Below are positions 33,507-42,675 of a stretch of DNA of 64,000 nucleotides, one piece after another. A model generated the notes under the pieces. It was not told the DNA's origin and searched no databases. It worked only from the letters and a program-made list of their open reading frames with translations. Position 1 is the stretch's first letter; each line of letters starts with the position of its first letter. Source of the stretch: Bordetella parapertussis (GTDB lineage: Bacteria > Pseudomonadota > Gammaproteobacteria > Burkholderiales > SG8-41); the NCBI GenBank assembly GCA_945861275.1, contig CAMATZ010000008.1:1-64000 (forward strand), written 5' to 3'. Both the position numbers and the translations under genes were made by a program.

Positions 33507-35614
33507 TGTCGGTCAATTTCTCCAAACTATTGAATCCACGCGGCGTCGCCATTGTAGGCGCGACCGATGACACCGATCGCGCCGGCGGACAGGCGCTGCA
33601 CGCGATTGCACAGCACGGCTATAGCGGCGGCATTTTTCCGGTCAATCCCAGGTACGACACGCTGGGCAAACACCGGTGTTACCGCAGCATCACCGAAATC
33701 GATCGGCCGTGCGACGTCGCAGTAGTCGCCGTGCCCGCACAACATGTGCCGGGCGTCATCGAGCAATGCGGCCAGCACGGTGTCCCGTTCGCGGTGGTGC
33801 TGGGCGGCGGCTTTCGCGAAGCGGGGCCGCAAGGCATTGCCAATGAAGAACGCATGTTGGCTGCAGCACGCAAGGGCGGCGTGCGCCTGATCGGGCCTAA
33901 CTGTCTGGGCCTGGTCAACATACATCAGCGCGTGTACGCCGGCTTCGGCAGCATCACCAAACCGCCGCAATTGAAGCCGGGGCCGGTGTCGGCGGTGATT
34001 CAGAGCGGGGGCTTTGGCAACAGTCTTGTGGTGCAAACGGCGGCGGCCGGCGTCGGCTTTCGTTATGTGGTGGCGAGCGGCAACGAAAGCGACATCAAGG
34101 CGCCGGAGTTGATCAATGCTTTTGTCGATGATCCTGAAACCAAAGTGATTCTCGCCTATCTTGAAGGTGTAGCCGATGGGCGCGGGCTGATGACCGCGGC
34201 GCGCCGCGCGCTGGCAGCGGGCAAGCCGGTGATTACTCTGAAGGCGGGCAACACGCAACAGGGCCTGCGCGCCGCTGCCTCGCACACCGCCAATCTCACC
34301 AGCAGCTACGATGTATTTCGCGCGGCATTAAAGCAGTGCGGCGTGATCGAGGTGCGCGATACGCACGAAGCCGCCGACTACGCGCAGTGTTTCGCGGCGG
34401 GTCGCCGCGCGCGCGGGCGCAACGTGGTGGTGATGGGCGGCTCGGGCGGTTCCGCAGTGGCGTTTTCCGATGCGGCCGACGAAGTGGGATTGAAACTCAT
34501 CCCGCTGTCGGCAAAGACCATGACGGTGCTGCGCGAAAATCTGCCGAGTGTGGCTTCGCTCGAAAACCCGGTGGATTACGCCGCGGGCTTCATCAACGAT
34601 AAAAACGCGCCGCGTTTTCAGCGCGCGCTTGACGCGGTTCTGGCAGACCCGGATGTGCACCAATTGGGCATGCTGCTGGCCACCTCCACCGGCCGCACCA
34701 TGTACAACGGCGCAGCGGGCGTTGCCGAGGCGCTCAGGAAATCGGATAAGCCGGTAATGCTGTTTTGCTCCATACCGTACTCCGCCGCGCCGGAAGGCTT
34801 TGACGTCATCGCCGCCGAGAAAATCCCGATGCAACCGTCGCCGCGCCGCGTGGCATACGCGATGGGTACGCTGGCGGACTATACCGACACGCTGAATCAA
34901 CGTGAGCGCATCTGCAATCCGCCCGAAGTAAAAGCGCGCGCCTTGCCGCCCTTGCCCGACGGTGTGGCAACGCTGAATGAACACGAAAGCAAAGAGGTGC
35001 TGCGCGCGTTTGGTATCCCGGTGACACAGGACACACTGATAGCGCCGGGCTCCGCCGTGCCCGCCAAGGTAAAGTTTCCGGTAGCGGTAAAAATCGCGTC
35101 GCGCGACATTGCGCACAAATCCGATATCGGCGGCGTGCGCCTCCATGTGCAGGACCGGGCGCAACTGGAAGCAGCAATCGCCGAAGTGCTCGCCAATGCC
35201 AAACGCGCCGCGCCGCAGGCAAGCATCGCCGGGGTGCTACTGTCGGAAATGATCAGCGATGGCCTCGAAACCATTGTCGGCGTGGTCAACGACCCGTGCT
35301 TTGGCCCGGTGGTGGCGTTCGGCTTGGGCGGCATATTCGCCGAAACCATCCGCGACGTAACCTATCGCGTTGCGCCGTTCGATAAGGTTGAAGCGCACGC
35401 GATGGTGCGCGAAATTCGCGGTGCAAAACTATTCGACGGCGTGCGCGGCCAGCCCGCGCGGGATGTCGATGCGCTGGCTGGTCTGCTGGTGGCGGTGTCG
35501 GAAATGGCGTGGCTGCTGCGCGAACGAGTGGCCGAGATGGACATCAATCCGGTGCTGGTGCGGCTTGCGGGCAAAGGCGTGGTCGCGGCGGATGCACTGG
35601 TGGTGTTGACGTAA
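33503..35614 (+). CDS. Acyl-CoA synthetase (ADP-forming, acetyl-CoA-synthetase-like), fused subunits
   Basis: 703 residues from ATG 33503 (ATG 33506 also possible), overlapping the Bug gene. Domain order: CoA-binding Rossmann (6-135, NPRGVAIVGATDD), succinyl-CoA-synthetase-like flavodoxin domains (145-455, including SGGFGNSLV and the phosphohistidine candidate in LRAAASHTANL), then an ATP-grasp domain (480-703, FPVAVKIASRDIAHKSDIGGVRL). Fused alpha-beta architecture as in NDP-forming acyl-CoA synthetases. It would convert an imported carboxylic acid to its CoA ester with ATP; the acid is unknown. Confidence 0.9.
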   Translation: MMSVNFSKLLNPRGVAIVGATDDTDRAGGQALHAIAQHGYSGGIFPVNPRYDTLGKHRCYRSITEIDRPCDVAVVAVPAQHVPGVIEQCGQHGVPFAVVLGGGFREAGPQGIANEERMLAAARKGGVRLIGPNCLGLVNIHQRVYAGFGSITKPPQLKPGPVSAVIQSGGFGNSLVVQTAAAGVGFRYVVASGNESDIKAPELINAFVDDPETKVILAYLEGVADGRGLMTAARRALAAGKPVITLKAGNTQQGLRAAASHTANLTSSYDVFRAALKQCGVIEVRDTHEAADYAQCFAAGRRARGRNVVVMGGSGGSAVAFSDAADEVGLKLIPLSAKTMTVLRENLPSVASLENPVDYAAGFINDKNAPRFQRALDAVLADPDVHQLGMLLATSTGRTMYNGAAGVAEALRKSDKPVMLFCSIPYSAAPEGFDVIAAEKIPMQPSPRRVAYAMGTLADYTDTLNQRERICNPPEVKARALPPLPDGVATLNEHESKEVLRAFGIPVTQDTLIAPGSAVPAKVKFPVAVKIASRDIAHKSDIGGVRLHVQDRAQLEAAIAEVLANAKRAAPQASIAGVLLSEMISDGLETIVGVVNDPCFGPVVAFGLGGIFAETIRDVTYRVAPFDKVEAHAMVREIRGAKLFDGVRGQPARDVDALAGLLVAVSEMAWLLRERVAEMDINPVLVRLAGKGVVAADALVVLT

Positions 35615-35750
35615 AACAGAACCGGCTTGAATGGATGGATGGCTTTTGGGTGTGAGGCGGGGAATGGGCAGGTTTGGGGAAACGGCTATTGCTGGAATTG
35701 GCCAGTACCAGTCAGTGAAGCAACGCCCTCAATACTGCCGAAAAGTTGAC

Positions 35751-35822
35751 CTTAACGTTTGAGCTCAGCCGCGGGCAAAAGGCGCAGCCTTTTGAACGTC
35801 GGCTGGAGCGAAGGGTTAGGCC
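35751..35822 (-). repeat. Integron attC site after the phosphotransferase cassette
   Basis: On the minus strand the site starts with R'' GCCTAAC, contains the stem pieces CCAGCCGAC and GCGGCTGAGC around a perfect CAAAAGGC-TGC-GCCTTTTG hairpin, and ends in R' CGTTAAGG. It lies directly downstream of the cassette gene, as expected. Confidence 0.8.
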
Positions 35823-35828
35823 GCTCTT

Positions 35829-36443
35829 TCACACGCGCTCCTCGCGAGAAGCCATTTTCTCGAACGCGCTCGGCCGCTGCCTAGCTTTCCAAGCCGCCAC
35901 CAACGCTGCGCCGATTTCTTCCGGCTGCTCAGAGGTGGTGTCAACCTCGAAGTCATACCCGCCAAACGTGTGCGTGATCTCATAGTCTGCCCGGGCCTCG
36001 CCGAGCTTTCGATTACCGCGCACAATCGCCCGACGCTCTAGCTCATGCAGGGCACAGTGCACACCTACGAAGTAGACGTCGAAATCTGCTAGAAGTAAAA
36101 GCAAACGGCTCATCCATGCCTCGGTCTCTACTATGTGCTCGACGACGAGGTTGTTGCCACCTTGCGCCAACGCAGGGAGGCAGCAATGGAACCCCTCGAA
36201 GAAGTGGGGCCGGAGGTCGCGCCAGATGAACTCGCCACTGTCGATGCGTTGCTGCGGTAGTACGCTTGCGGCAATGAGATGGTCAATTGAAAAGTGCCAG
36301 AAGGGCCCCGGCAGTGTTGCCTGTAAAATTCGCGCAAGCGAGGACTTGCCCGAACTCGACGCGCCATTGAGCAGAATGATCTTGCCCGGCGACACAACGG
36401 CTGGTGCTTCATTCGAAGTAGCGGCGTTGGAACTGGGCGGCAT
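35829..36443 (-). CDS. Chloramphenicol-phosphotransferase-like protein (integron cassette)
   Basis: 204 residues. Walker A GASSSGKSS at about 27-35 in IILLNGASSSGKSSLARIL, the WHFSIDHLIAASVLP segment with the catalytic-Asp position, and VYFVGVHCALHELERRAIVRGNRKLGEAR match the CPT family, known from Streptomyces self-resistance to chloramphenicol. Whether this protein acts on chloramphenicol is not known. The start ATG lies 12 bases after a GTTAGGT site and the stop lies just before an attC, the standard layout of a gene cassette. Confidence 0.85.
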   Translation of the reverse strand: MPPSSNAATSNEAPAVVSPGKIILLNGASSSGKSSLARILQATLPGPFWHFSIDHLIAASVLPQQRIDSGEFIWRDLRPHFFEGFHCCLPALAQGGNNLVVEHIVETEAWMSRLLLLLADFDVYFVGVHCALHELERRAIVRGNRKLGEARADYEITHTFGGYDFEVDTTSEQPEEIGAALVAAWKARQRPSAFEKMASREERV

Positions 36444-36452
36444 TGTGGAGCG

Positions 36453-36518
36453 ACCTAACGTCCACCTTGAACGGCGCGCGGCTCTATCGCGCGTCCAATT
36501 TCGAACGCATGGTTAGCC
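36453..36518 (-). repeat. Integron attC site between the two cassettes
   Basis: On the minus strand it runs from R'' GGCTAAC to R' CGTTAGGT (matching GTTRRRY), about 66 bases, with internal CGCGCG arms and GTTCGAA/TTCAAG partial pairing. The stop codon TAG of the GNAT gene lies inside the GTTAGG core, a hallmark of cassette genes. Confidence 0.8.
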
Positions 36519-37042
36519 CTCACTGCAAACTGCTGCGCGGTGGTACTGAAGAACAGCATGGTTCCCGCCTTTCCCTGGAACGACCGCCTCTGTTCATGCA
36601 CTCGCGATGCTACTTTGAGTGACGCGGAATTGGCAGGATCGACTATTGAGCCAATCTCGGAGGCCCGTAAATTGTCGAAGCCAAACTTGAGGCAGGCTAG
36701 CCCCGCTTCCGAGGCGTAGCCCATTGATCGAAACTTAGGATCGATGTGCCAACCGATTTCCAAGACGCGCTCACCCTCAACCGTTTGATATGTTATTCCG
36801 GCATCACCAATGAACAAGCCGTTCCCGAGTAATTCAAGTGCCCATAGCCCAAAGCCATGCTCGGCGTAATTGTTCAGATTCCATTCTATCCATCGCTCAA
36901 GCGCATCGTTTTGACCCATTGCGGGATAAAACTTTGCAGCATAAGGATCAGAGAACACCGCGCGCAGTGCCTCAAGGTCTGAAATCGCGTATCGCCGCAT
37001 GCCCAAGCGTTCGGTTTGAAGAATGTACGATTGGCCCAACAT
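36455..37042 (-). CDS. GNAT acetyltransferase, RimJ/RimL type (integron cassette)
   Basis: 195 residues. LQTERLGMRRYAISDLEALRAVFSDP at the N-terminus and EIGWHIDPKFRSMGYASEAGLACLKFGF (acetyl-CoA-binding RxxGYA) place it in the RimL-like GNAT family; the substrate is unknown. The expected conserved Asn region near 'VDPANSASLKVASR' is present. The last 25 or so residues are encoded by the attC site and are not part of the enzyme fold. The start is 12 bases after a GTTAGCC core. Confidence 0.85.
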   Translation of the reverse strand: MLGQSYILQTERLGMRRYAISDLEALRAVFSDPYAAKFYPAMGQNDALERWIEWNLNNYAEHGFGLWALELLGNGLFIGDAGITYQTVEGERVLEIGWHIDPKFRSMGYASEAGLACLKFGFDNLRASEIGSIVDPANSASLKVASRVHEQRRSFQGKAGTMLFFSTTAQQFAVRANHAFEIGRAIEPRAVQGGR

Positions 37043-37052
37043 TGGTTTCGAA

Positions 37053-37128
37053 GGCTAACGTAAATTGAACACCCGAAACGCAGTGTATCAGCGCCACGAC
37101 AGAAACGGAATTCAGTCAATCATTAGAC
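37053..37128 (-). repeat. Probable attC site upstream of the GNAT cassette
   Basis: The minus strand reads GTCTAAT (37122-37128) through weak complementary pieces (ATTGACTGAATT and TTCAATTTA) to CGTTAGCC (37053-37060), just before the GNAT start. It is more diverged than the other two sites. It would be the recombination point at which the GNAT cassette was inserted. Confidence 0.55.
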
Positions 37129-37538
37129 TTTCTTATCTATTTGTATTGTCCAACGCGCATTTGGTCTTGTGTATGCGGCGTCATCTGCAGTAGGCATCGG
37201 AGATAGGCTGCAAGGTGGGAATTATTGAAGATTACGTATCTGCGTGACATTTTTTTCCCTCATCCCAACCCTTCTCCCGGGGGGAGAAGGGCTTTTCATC
37301 CCTCTCCCACCGGGAGAGGGACCGAGGGTGAGGGAAAGAAGCACCATGCGCGAATTTGTCGCGAGGTAATGCAATCCTCAATAATATTCACAGGATCAGA
37401 TACTTATGGTTCTGCCGCAAACCATCCCCGGCCGGCAGATAGGCTGGGCGACGGGATCAGCCGATTCATTTACTGTTGCACATCAAATGAACCTGCGATC
37501 AAAACATCGGCAACACAACAACGTCACCCACACCCGCC
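37129..37538. other. Gap with hairpin repeats, no gene
   Basis: At 37258-37334 two hairpins stand side by side: CCCTTCTCCC/GGGAGAAGGG (37269-37278, 37282-37291) and CCCTCTCCC/GGGAGAGGG (37300-37308, 37312-37320), bracketed by CCCTCA and TGAGGG. This is a dispersed GC-rich repeat type. A reversed AT-rich motif variant lies near 37133-37148. I see nothing in the remaining bases. Confidence 0.6.
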
Positions 37539-38522
37539 TCACTCCACCCGTATCCCCGCCGCCTTAACCACGCGGCGCCATTTCGCGATCTCCGCCGCCA
37601 GATGTTTGTGAAATAACTCCGGGCTGCCGCCAGCCGGTTCCGCGCCGTCGGCGGCGAGCTTTTGCCGCACCTCCGCTAGTGCGATCACTTTGCCGAGTTC
37701 GCTGTTCATGCGCGCAATCACGCTCACACGCGTGCCGGCAGGCGCGAGCACGCCGTACCAAGTGGTGGTTGCGTAATCACGCACGCCGGCTTCGGCGACC
37801 GTGGGCAGGTCGGGCATCGCCGCGGAGCGTTTGACGCTGGTCACCGCCAGCGCGCGCAAGCGCGTCGAGCGCACGTGTTGCTGTGAAGAAATAATGCTGG
37901 CGAAGGTCAGCTGCACCTGCCCTGCGATGGTATCGGTCATCGCCGGTCCCCCGCCCTTGTGCGGCACGTGAACCATCGTGATTCCCGTCGCGCTCTGAAA
38001 CAGCACGCCCGCGAGATGCCCCGAACTGCCGGTGCCGCCCGACGCATAGTTCAGGGCGTCCGGTCGGGCTTTGCCCAGCGCTACCAGATCTTTCACCGAG
38101 CGCACCGGCAGCGACGGATGCACCACCAGCAGAAACGGCGCTTGTGCCAGCAGAATGATTGGCGCCAGATCCTTGAGTGGATCGAACGGCAGATTGGCAT
38201 ACAGACTGGGGTTGATTGCGTAACTGCTCGAAATCGCCAGTAAGGTGTAACCGTCGGGCGCGCTTTTCGCCACCAGCCCCGCGCCGATGGAACCCGCAGC
38301 ACCCGTGCGATTCTCGACAATCATCGTTTGCCCGACGGCATCAGTGAGCCTGGCGGTCAGCGTGCGTGTCACCAGATCAGTAGCGCCACCGGGCGCCTGC
38401 CCCACCACGAAACGCACGGGCTTTAGCGGATACGGCGGATCACCGCCTTGCGCGTACGCGGCGCTGGCTTGCAGCGTGATGCAGGCGTAAAGGGGTATCT
38501 GTAAGCATTTGTTATTAAACAA
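37539..38522 (-). CDS. Bug/TctC-family periplasmic substrate-binding protein 4
   Basis: 327 residues from TTG 38522, the only start before the signal peptide (PLYACITLQASAAYAQ). Bug motifs: YPLKPVRFVVGQAPGGATDLVTRTL, MIVENRTGAAGSIGAG and MVHVPHKGGGPAMTDTIAG. The first codons carry a variant of the AT-rich motif (TTTAATAACAAATGCTTA), close to that in Bug 1. It is the only Bug gene here on the minus strand, divergent from the capA-like gene. Confidence 0.9.
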   Translation of the reverse strand: MFNNKCLQIPLYACITLQASAAYAQGGDPPYPLKPVRFVVGQAPGGATDLVTRTLTARLTDAVGQTMIVENRTGAAGSIGAGLVAKSAPDGYTLLAISSSYAINPSLYANLPFDPLKDLAPIILLAQAPFLLVVHPSLPVRSVKDLVALGKARPDALNYASGGTGSSGHLAGVLFQSATGITMVHVPHKGGGPAMTDTIAGQVQLTFASIISSQQHVRSTRLRALAVTSVKRSAAMPDLPTVAEAGVRDYATTTWYGVLAPAGTRVSVIARMNSELGKVIALAEVRQKLAADGAEPAGGSPELFHKHLAAEIAKWRRVVKAAGIRVE

Positions 38523-38623
38523 TATTTTTTAATCCTCAATGAGTAGAGCCATCGCGTCCACGCCAAGTACGCAGCAGTCAGCGCGTGCACTCGTGTGTAA
38601 TATACCTGACCAAAAGGAATCTC

Positions 38624-39748
38624 ATGATGACAACAAACAACAGCGTAGTACTGCTCGGCGTCGGTGACGTCGGCCCGATACACGAACCGATGGACGCCTA
38701 TAGCACGCTCGCGCGTCCAGTGCTCGCGGCGGGCGATATTCGCTTCGGCCAATGCGAGCGCGTTTATTCCGAGCGCGGCGCGCTGCAATTGCATTCCGGC
38801 GGCGCGCACAGCCGTGTCAAGCCGCACTTGGCCACGGTGTTCAGCGATTGCGGCTTCGATGTGGTGTCGGTGGCGAGCAACCATGCGATGGATTGGGGTG
38901 AGGATGCGCTGCTCGATACGATTGCGTTGCTTGAAAGCAAAGGCATCAAAACCATCGGCGCGGGACGCAATCTTGGTGAAGCGCGGCGTCCGGCGATCAT
39001 TGAAAAGAACGGCATACGCGTGGCGTTTCTCGCCTACTGCTCGATACTCAATGAAGGCTACGCTGCACAACCCAACAAAGCGGGCGTCGCGCCGCTGCGT
39101 GCACATACGTATTACGAGTCGGTCGACTATCAGGCGGGCGTGCCGCCGCGCGTGGTGACTGTGCCCTACGAAGACGACCTTGCCGCGATGGTGAGTGATA
39201 TTGCCGCGGCCAGGGCGAACGCGGACGCAGTGATCGTGTCATTACATTGGGGTATCCACTTCGTGCCGCGCCTCATAGCCGACTACCAGCCCGCCGCGGC
39301 GAAGGCCGCGTTTGCCGCCGGTGCGGATTTGATTCTCGGCCACCACGCGCACACGCCCAAGGCCATCGGCGTGTATGGTAATAATGGCGGCAAGACCTGC
39401 TTTTACAGCCTCAGCAATTTCATCATGTCGTCTACGGCAAAAAGCGCAGAAAGCGCCGTAGCCTTTGAAAAGAAATACGGCGTGAAGCTCGACCCAGATT
39501 ACCCGCACCTCGCTTATGGCGACGATGCCAAACGCAGCCTCATCGCCAAGGCGGTGATTGGCAAATCCGGCGTGCAAAAAACCTCATTCCTGCCGGTGCT
39601 GATCGACAAGCAGTTGCGGCCCGAAGTGCTCAAGCGCGGCGATGCACGCTTTGAGGATGCGGTGAAGTTTATGCATAACGTGTCGCAAGATTTTGACCAC
39701 AAGTTTGTCGTCGAGGGCGACGAGGTTTGTGTACACCAACAACTTTAA
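38624..39748 (+). CDS. CapA-family protein (metallophosphatase fold)
   Basis: 374 residues from ATG 38624, with AAAGGA upstream. VVLLGVGDVGP at the N-terminus, DVVSVASNHAMDWGEDALLDT, VIVSLHWGIHF and ADLILGHHAHTPKAI are the PF09587 signatures, with the metal-binding Asp, Asn-His and His residues kept. CapA-family proteins are named for poly-gamma-glutamate export in Bacillus, but many relatives in proteobacteria occur in catabolic regions with unknown roles. No signal peptide is seen. It is followed by the VOC gene after 18 bases. Confidence 0.85.
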   Translation: MMTTNNSVVLLGVGDVGPIHEPMDAYSTLARPVLAAGDIRFGQCERVYSERGALQLHSGGAHSRVKPHLATVFSDCGFDVVSVASNHAMDWGEDALLDTIALLESKGIKTIGAGRNLGEARRPAIIEKNGIRVAFLAYCSILNEGYAAQPNKAGVAPLRAHTYYESVDYQAGVPPRVVTVPYEDDLAAMVSDIAAARANADAVIVSLHWGIHFVPRLIADYQPAAAKAAFAAGADLILGHHAHTPKAIGVYGNNGGKTCFYSLSNFIMSSTAKSAESAVAFEKKYGVKLDPDYPHLAYGDDAKRSLIAKAVIGKSGVQKTSFLPVLIDKQLRPEVLKRGDARFEDAVKFMHNVSQDFDHKFVVEGDEVCVHQQL

Positions 39749-39766
39749 CAATTCCTGGGAACCCAC

Positions 39767-40654
39767 ATGTTTACCGGTATCGACCACGTGATGATCTGTG
39801 TGCCCGACTTGCCGCAGGCCATCACTCAATACGCCAATATGGGCTTCAACATTTATCCGGGTGGCGCGCATCCGGGCAAAGGCACGCACAATGCCATCGT
39901 GTTCAATGGTGAGGAGTATCTTGAATTGCTGGCGATCCGTGATCAAACGGAGTACGCGGCATCGGGTAAACCCGGAACCTGGAATACCGGACTGACCGAT
40001 TTCATCGCGGCGGGCGGCGGCATTCGTTATGTGGTGGTGCGAAGCGACGACCTCACCGCTGACGTGGCTGCCATGCGCAGCCGTGGCGTAGACGTCAGCG
40101 ATGCGATGGACGGCAGCCGGCGCACGCCGGCGGGGCAGGGACTCCAGTGGAAATCCGCAGTGCCCGGCCCGAAAAATCCACTGCCGATATTTTTCATACA
40201 ACACGTGACGCCATTGGCTGAGCGCCGCAAGCAGGTGCCGGTTGCCGGCAATCATCCCAACGGCGTCTACAAGCTTGAGCGCGCCTACATCGTCACGCGC
40301 GATGCCGAGGCTGCCGCAGCCGTGTACGCCAACGTGCTCGGCGTCCCCAAGCCAACCCTGCACAAGGGCACGGTGGTGATGTCGGACATGGCGATATTTG
40401 AAATAGGCCCCACCGGCCTTGGCGTGGTGCAGCCCTACGCGCCCGGACCGGCCGCTGATGCGCTGGCGCGCCGTGGGCCGGGTCCGTTTCAGGCCTTGTA
40501 CCGCACCACCAGTATGGGTGCGGCCGCGCGCTGGATGGAATCCCACGGCCTGCCGCCACCGGCACGGGGCGTGCGCAGCAATGGCGAACAGGCGATGCTG
40601 ATGACGCCGCCGGATACCTTTGGCGCCTACATTGGGTTTGTGGGGCCGGAGTGA
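39767..40654 (+). CDS. VOC (glyoxalase-like) superfamily protein
   Basis: 295 residues. FTGIDHVMICVPDLPQAITQYANMGFNIYPGGAHPGKGTHNAIVFN is a PF13468-type glyoxalase-like domain (His7 as metal ligand, Glu50 region EEYLELLAI). A second half (166-295) repeats the fold, KLERAYIVTRDAEAAAAVYANVLG. The reaction is unknown. It forms a short unit with the CapA-like gene. Confidence 0.85.
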   Translation: MFTGIDHVMICVPDLPQAITQYANMGFNIYPGGAHPGKGTHNAIVFNGEEYLELLAIRDQTEYAASGKPGTWNTGLTDFIAAGGGIRYVVVRSDDLTADVAAMRSRGVDVSDAMDGSRRTPAGQGLQWKSAVPGPKNPLPIFFIQHVTPLAERRKQVPVAGNHPNGVYKLERAYIVTRDAEAAAAVYANVLGVPKPTLHKGTVVMSDMAIFEIGPTGLGVVQPYAPGPAADALARRGPGPFQALYRTTSMGAAARWMESHGLPPPARGVRSNGEQAMLMTPPDTFGAYIGFVGPE

Positions 40655-40688
40655 CGGCCTGGTTCGCAGCCTGGAAGTTGGTAGCTTA

Positions 40689-40881
40689 AACATCGATAGA
40701 CAGGATTAACAGGATTAACAGGATGAACAGGGCGGCGGTTTTATCCTGTTAATCCTGTCGGAAATGTTCTTCGGGTTGGGCTTGCTTTAACATCGATAGA
40801 CAGGATGAACAGGATGAACAGGACGGCGGTTTTATCCTGTTAATCCTGTTCATCCTGTCGAAAATGTTCTTCGGGTTGGGC
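40689..40881. repeat. Two tandem 93-bp ACAGGATTAACAGG elements
   Basis: Copies at 40689-40781 and 40789-40881 each read AACATCGATAGACAGGAT, several AACAGGAT units, GGCGGTTTTATCCTG (reverse complement of the first half) and AAATGTTCTTCGGGTTGGGC. Each copy can fold into a hairpin. A third, inverted copy lies at 51246-51326. The rest of the 352-base gap shows only the ribosome site of the next gene. Confidence 0.85.
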
Positions 40882-41006
40882 ATACACCATGCAGCAGGTA
40901 GCGACTGTCGCTTTGTTCCTGGCGTCGGAAGAATCGTCTTTTGTTACGAGAGATCGTATAGTGTGTGCGGGCGCAAGGTAACTGTAGCAGCGATGAAGGA
41001 GAATTC

Positions 41007-41981
41007 ATGGTGAGACTGTATTCAGCGCTACGCGTGCTTGCGGCAGTTGTCGCGGCGTCGGGCGCAACCACGACAGCGCTCGCGCAGGTCTACCCCAGCA
41101 AACCCATCCGCCTCGTCACCGCCGAGGCCGGTGGCGGCAACGATTTCACCGCGCGCGCGATTGTGCGGGGGCTGGGAGACAGCCTGGGTCAGCAACTGAT
41201 CGTGGACAATCGCGGCGGCGCCGGTGGCATTATCGCCGCCGAAATTGCGGCGCGGGCGCCGCCTGACGGCTATACGCTGCTGGTTTACGCCAGCAATATC
41301 TGGATCATTCCGTTGTTGAAAAAAAATGTGCCCTACGACGTGGTGCGCGACTTTGTGCCGCTGACGTGGGCGGCGCGCTCGCCCAGTACGCTGGTGGTGC
41401 ATCCCTCGCTGCCGGTAAAGTCAGTCGGGGATCTCATCGCGCTCGCCAAAGCCAAACCAGGACAGCTCAACTATGGGTCGGGTGGTTCGGGCGCCACCAC
41501 GCATGTTGCGGCCGAACTGTTCAAGTCGATGGCGAAAGTCAATATCGTGCGCGTCACCTACCGCGGAAACGCACCCGCGATCAATGATCTGATCGCCGGA
41601 CAAATACAAGTGATGTTTGCAACCGCGGGCGCCGTAGCGCCACATACCGGATCAGGCCGATTGCGGGCATTGGCGGTTACCAGCGCGCAGCCGACGCCGC
41701 TGGCGCCCGGCCTGCCTACCGTGGCCTCGGCGGGCCTGCCGGGGTATGAGTCGCTATCTATCTATGGCGTATTCGCGCCGTCAAAAACCTCCGCTGCAAT
41801 CATTCAGCAACTGAATCGCGAAATTGTGCGGGCGCTGCACAAAGCCGATATAAAGGCACTGTTTCTTAACGCCGGAATAGAGGCGGTCGGCAGTACACCG
41901 GAAGCGTTTGCAGCAGCGATAAAAGCCGATGTTGCACGTATGAGCAAGGTGATTAACGAAGCGGGTATCCGTGAAGACTGA
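41007..41981 (+). CDS. Bug/TctC-family periplasmic substrate-binding protein 5
   Basis: 324 residues from ATG 41007 with AAGGAG 6 bases upstream. Signal peptide VLAAVVAASGATTTALAQ, then YPSKPIRLVTAEAGGGNDFTARAIV, IVDNRGGAGGIIAAE and IVRVTYRGNAPAINDLIAG. The usual 'PYKG' is 'TYRG' here, a small deviation in the ligand-binding region. It is 13 bases from the carboxymuconolactone-decarboxylase-like gene and likely in one operon with it. Confidence 0.92.
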   Translation: MVRLYSALRVLAAVVAASGATTTALAQVYPSKPIRLVTAEAGGGNDFTARAIVRGLGDSLGQQLIVDNRGGAGGIIAAEIAARAPPDGYTLLVYASNIWIIPLLKKNVPYDVVRDFVPLTWAARSPSTLVVHPSLPVKSVGDLIALAKAKPGQLNYGSGGSGATTHVAAELFKSMAKVNIVRVTYRGNAPAINDLIAGQIQVMFATAGAVAPHTGSGRLRALAVTSAQPTPLAPGLPTVASAGLPGYESLSIYGVFAPSKTSAAIIQQLNREIVRALHKADIKALFLNAGIEAVGSTPEAFAAAIKADVARMSKVINEAGIRED

Positions 41982-41994
41982 GGAGGAGACTGTT

Positions 41995-42585
41995 ATGAAA
42001 TCTGATTCCATTAGCGGCGGCACGCCGCGCTTCAAGCCGCTGGCCGAAAGCGACATGAGCGAGGCGCAGCTTAAGGCCGCGCGCGAACTGGCCAGCGGCC
42101 CGCGCGGCAAGCTGAACCCGGACGGGCCCAATGCCGTGCTGTTGCGCAGTCCTGATCTGATGAGCCGCACGCAAAAGGTCGGTGCGTATCTTCGCTACAG
42201 CAGCGCGCTGCCGGCGCGGCTTAACGAGTTCGCTATTATTATCACCGCACGCCAATGGAATGCGCAGGTCGAATGGCTGGCCCACCAGCCACTGGCTCTG
42301 AAAGCCGGACTCAACCCGGCGGTGGCTGAAGACCTGGCGCGGGGCTTGCGTCCCGCCGGCATGCAGGACGATGAAGCAATCATTTACCAATTTTGCACGG
42401 AACTGCACCAGACCAAGGCCGTCAGTGACGCCGCCTTCAAGGCGGTGGCGGACAAGTTTGGCGAGCGTGGTGTGGTGGACCTTATTGCATTGACCGGTTA
42501 CTACACCATGCTGGCGATGGTGCTCAATGTGGCGCAGCAACCGTTGCCCGGCGGCGTGCCGCCGCCGCTGGCGGCGCTGAAGTGA
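41995..42585 (+). CDS. Carboxymuconolactone decarboxylase-like (AhpD fold) protein
   Basis: 196 residues from ATG 41995 with AGGAGG upstream. AIIITARQWNAQVEWLAHQPLALKAGL carries the Glu93 and His97 positions of the CMD/AhpD fold. The CxxC pair of peroxidase-type members is absent; only Cys134 remains, so decarboxylase or another non-redox role is more likely. It is coupled to a Bug receptor, which points to uptake and breakdown of an aromatic-derived acid, an inference from context. Confidence 0.85.
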   Translation: MKSDSISGGTPRFKPLAESDMSEAQLKAARELASGPRGKLNPDGPNAVLLRSPDLMSRTQKVGAYLRYSSALPARLNEFAIIITARQWNAQVEWLAHQPLALKAGLNPAVAEDLARGLRPAGMQDDEAIIYQFCTELHQTKAVSDAAFKAVADKFGERGVVDLIALTGYYTMLAMVLNVAQQPLPGGVPPPLAALK

Positions 42586-42675
42586 CGTAGCCTGCGGTGT
42601 GGCACGTGCGCGCCGTCTCAAGCTAAGGCGCATAACGTGTCTCGCATGACCAGGGCGACATCAGGGCTGGAAAAT

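Noticed and set aside
40689-40881. CRISPR-like array
   Set aside because: The AACAGGAT units are directly tandem without spacers and no cas gene is present; they belong to a dispersed hairpin repeat.
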